Shown here one piece after another: positions 62,664 to 64,000 of a stretch of 64,000 nucleotides of DNA (within the stretch, counting starts at the first letter, position 1; each line of letters starts with the position of its first letter). This DNA is from Maribellus sp. CM-23. GTDB lineage: Bacteria; Bacteroidota; Bacteroidia; Bacteroidales; Prolixibacteraceae. Made by a program: the position numbers and the translations under genes. The stretch is from contig NZ_JADWYJ010000002.1 in NCBI RefSeq assembly GCF_021354595.1, positions 372,001 through 436,000 on the forward strand. Reading direction: 5' to 3'. The notes beneath the pieces were generated by a model that ran no database searches, was not told the DNA's origin, and was given only the letters and a program-made list of their open reading frames with translations.

Positions 62664-62809
62664 GCTATAACGGTTGGTACATGTTGTCGGGGCGGATTTC
62701 GAAGAGCGTTCCTGTCCGAAGGACACGGAACTGCGAAACGATCCCGAAGTCTCGGGACGCAGTTGGCGTACCACCGAACCCCGCCCTGCAATATGTACCG
62801 TGTTAACGG
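62664..62809 (-). repeat. Cassette repeat R4 (attC-like)
   Basis: 146 bp. Same ends and arms as R3. The long palindrome is cut to TGTCCGAAGGACA, a shorter but still perfect hairpin, so structure rather than sequence is kept. The right end reads GTTAACGG instead of GTTATAGC. It follows the stop of array gene 1 by 15 bp. Confidence 0.88.
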
Positions 62810-62824
62810 TTGTTTTTTAATTTT

Positions 62825-63823
62825 TTATTCATATTCAATTAGATAAGTCTCTGAAAAATCGTCAAGCCATACATATTTTTTTACAACTTTTATTAATCTG
62901 TTATTCATATCATATGAAAAGGATTGTTCGATTTCATTTGTATAGTTTTTCTCAAGCATCTCTTGAGTATAAAAAGGTGGAGGTGGAGGAATACTAATTT
63001 CATTTTCCTTTTTTATTGGATAACGAGTTTTCCTTATTTTTTTATCCAGTCTGTCTTGGTTGTCATAGGCAAACTCGAAAGCCCAATTTTCTCCGTTTGC
63101 ATTCCAGTATTCTTCTAAAATGGGCTTTGATTTTGAGTTATATTGAATCTTGTATTTGTCAATATCGTCTCCACATTCATGAATTCCTTTTGTAGTAAAA
63201 GAAGTAATGTTTCCCAAAGAATCGTAATTATAGATTTCTTCGAGTTCGATAATAGAATCGTTTACGAAAGACTCCTTAATTAAATTTGATGATTCGTCAT
63301 ATTCATATTTTCTATAGAAATAGAAAAGAACGGTGTCACGTGTTTGATTGTAAAATTCAATTTTAAAATTGGAAACTAATCCTTTGTCATTGAATGTATA
63401 AACCTCCTTTTGAAATTCGTTATCAGTGATATCTGTAATACCTTTTTGAATTAATTGTCCTTTTTCATTATAGTCGTATGAGTAATTCTCTCCATTAATT
63501 ATATCTCCTTGGTTGTCCAAAATCTTACGACTAATTAATAAAGTGTCACCAGAATCATATTCGTACTGTGTTAACTCAATTTCATTTAATGGGTCATAGA
63601 GAAAATCGCAGAATACGGATTCTTTAATAATTTTTCCTTTTTCATTAAAGTCAACACTCTGAACTAATATTCTTTTTTTGTCCGACTCTTTGTAAAGCTT
63701 AATCACATTAACTCCATCATAGATTTTGTCATTGAATTTAATCCACTCTTCGATGTTTTGCTGTCCTCTGACAGTAAAGAATGTTAAGCAGAAAATTAAC
63801 AATATTTGAATTCGTAGATTCAT
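62825..63823 (-). CDS. Secreted YD-repeat-like protein, hypothetical (array gene 1)
   Basis: 332 residues, signal peptide cut near FTVRGQ (about 21). The body contains irregular repeats of about 20-40 residues with the pattern Y-x-Y-(D/N)-x-x-G-x-(L/I)-(I/V)-x-(K/E), for example YDYNEKGQLIQK and YTFNDKGLVSNF, reminiscent of RHS/YD repeats and of MORN-like secreted proteins. Function unknown. AT-rich. It starts 19 bp after R5. Confidence 0.75.
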   Translation of the reverse strand: MNLRIQILLIFCLTFFTVRGQQNIEEWIKFNDKIYDGVNVIKLYKESDKKRILVQSVDFNEKGKIIKESVFCDFLYDPLNEIELTQYEYDSGDTLLISRKILDNQGDIINGENYSYDYNEKGQLIQKGITDITDNEFQKEVYTFNDKGLVSNFKIEFYNQTRDTVLFYFYRKYEYDESSNLIKESFVNDSIIELEEIYNYDSLGNITSFTTKGIHECGDDIDKYKIQYNSKSKPILEEYWNANGENWAFEFAYDNQDRLDKKIRKTRYPIKKENEISIPPPPPFYTQEMLEKNYTNEIEQSFSYDMNNRLIKVVKKYVWLDDFSETYLIEYE

Positions 63824-63842
63824 CTAATTCTCTATTTCAAAA

Positions 63843-63980
63843 TAACCGTTAACGGCACGAATATGCGTAGTGCGGGATTTCAAGGCACTTCACTATCAAA
63901 CCACTACTTTGTTTATTAATTGCATAAAAGTCCAAATTCACTGCATCGCCCCGCATTACGTATATTTATTGTTGTGGCCT
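63843..63980 (-). repeat. Second-type cassette repeat R5
   Basis: About 138 bp with no clear sequence identity to R1-R4 but the same plan: AAC at 63850-63852 and GTT at 63970-63973, a short unpaired spacer, then an arm AATATGCGTAGTGCGGG that pairs with CCCGCATTACGTATATT near the right end. The centre is unstructured and AT-rich. Confidence 0.65.
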
Positions 63981-63985
63981 GGTTT

Positions 63986-64000
63986 TTATTCATCATAAAT
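63986..64000 (-). CDS. Possible C-terminal end of a further array gene (cut by window)
   Basis: The last 15 bases read on the minus strand as ...IYDE-stop, with the stop 5 bp before R5. This fits the stop-then-repeat spacing of the other cassettes, but five codons prove nothing. Confidence 0.2.
   Translation of the reverse strand: MYDE

Noticed and set aside
59713..62809. Simple MITE or REP insertions explaining the R1-R4 repeats
   Set aside because: Kept as an alternative, but all copies share orientation, sit at a fixed small distance after stop codons and alternate with exactly one gene, which random insertion does not predict.
59713..63980. CRISPR array
   Set aside because: Units are about 150 bp with spacers of 0.5-1 kb containing genes; nothing like 24-40 bp repeats with short spacers, and no cas genes.

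Overview
The window comes from a member of the Bacteroidota, most likely a Marinilabiliales/Prolixibacteraceae-type marine or sediment bacterium (the family is inference). The evidence is: type IX secretion C-terminal signals of both the A and the B type, two PorP/SprF proteins, a TonB receptor with a carboxypeptidase-regulatory-like domain, many lipoproteins, glycan-degrading enzymes (GH18, GH29, GH130, sulfatase), the conserved order folP / DUF1599 / BT_3928-like / tpiA, and promoters with the Bacteroidetes -7 box TAnnTTTG. No tRNA, rRNA, CRISPR array, transposase or integrase was seen.

Layout. 1-4 kb: folP diverges from DUF1599, a BT_3928-like DoxX protein and tpiA. 4.7-15.6 kb: seven co-directional genes form an envelope locus (secreted beta-propeller with T9SS signal, TonB receptor, DUF4876 lipoprotein, DUF6850 barrel, ABC ATPase, membrane protein, DUF4857). 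15.6-26 kb: housekeeping and metabolism (prmA, phosphodiesterase, ABM monooxygenase, SixA-like phosphatase, cydAB, rsmE, alpha/beta hydrolase, FemAB-like, DUF4159, flavin reductase, coiled-coil lipoprotein). 26-32 kb: PPi-dependent phosphofructokinase, then a GH130 phosphorylase with its MFS transporter, and a GH18 lipoprotein. 32-34.6 kb: a zinc ribbon gene and an SPFH operon with two tandem PH-like paralogues and an Arc-type repressor. 34.8-42.5 kb: nhaA, a sigma factor with a small companion gene, uvrA, a MATE pump and a HEAT protein. 42.5-47 kb: two PorP/SprF proteins facing a gliding-motility-type lectin/PKD protein. 47-50.7 kb: DHODH-like protein, YggS, pabB and pabC. 50.9-58.8 kb: sulfatase, PagL-like deacylase, two GH29 fucosidases, a beta-barrel and an MBL hydrolase.

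58.9-64 kb is different. Five visibly AT-rich genes with unrelated products, all on the minus strand, are each separated by a GC-rich, strongly folded repeat of about 145-158 bp. Four copies belong to one family; a fifth element at the right edge has a different sequence but the same geometry. In the direction of transcription each gene stops 6-18 bp before a repeat and the next gene starts about 20-80 bp after it. The repeat ends are inverted and carry AAC...GTT cores with a short unpaired spacer before a second paired arm. This is the layout of integron gene cassettes with attC sites, or of an analogous Bacteroidota cassette system. The array runs off the right edge, and no recombinase is visible.

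How genes combine: folP, pabB and pabC supply folate; cydAB supplies a high-affinity oxygen reductase; GH130/MFS/GH18 point to mannosyl-GlcNAc or chito-oligosaccharide use; sulfatase plus two fucosidases point to sulfated, fucose-containing glycans, although no SusC/SusD pair is present.
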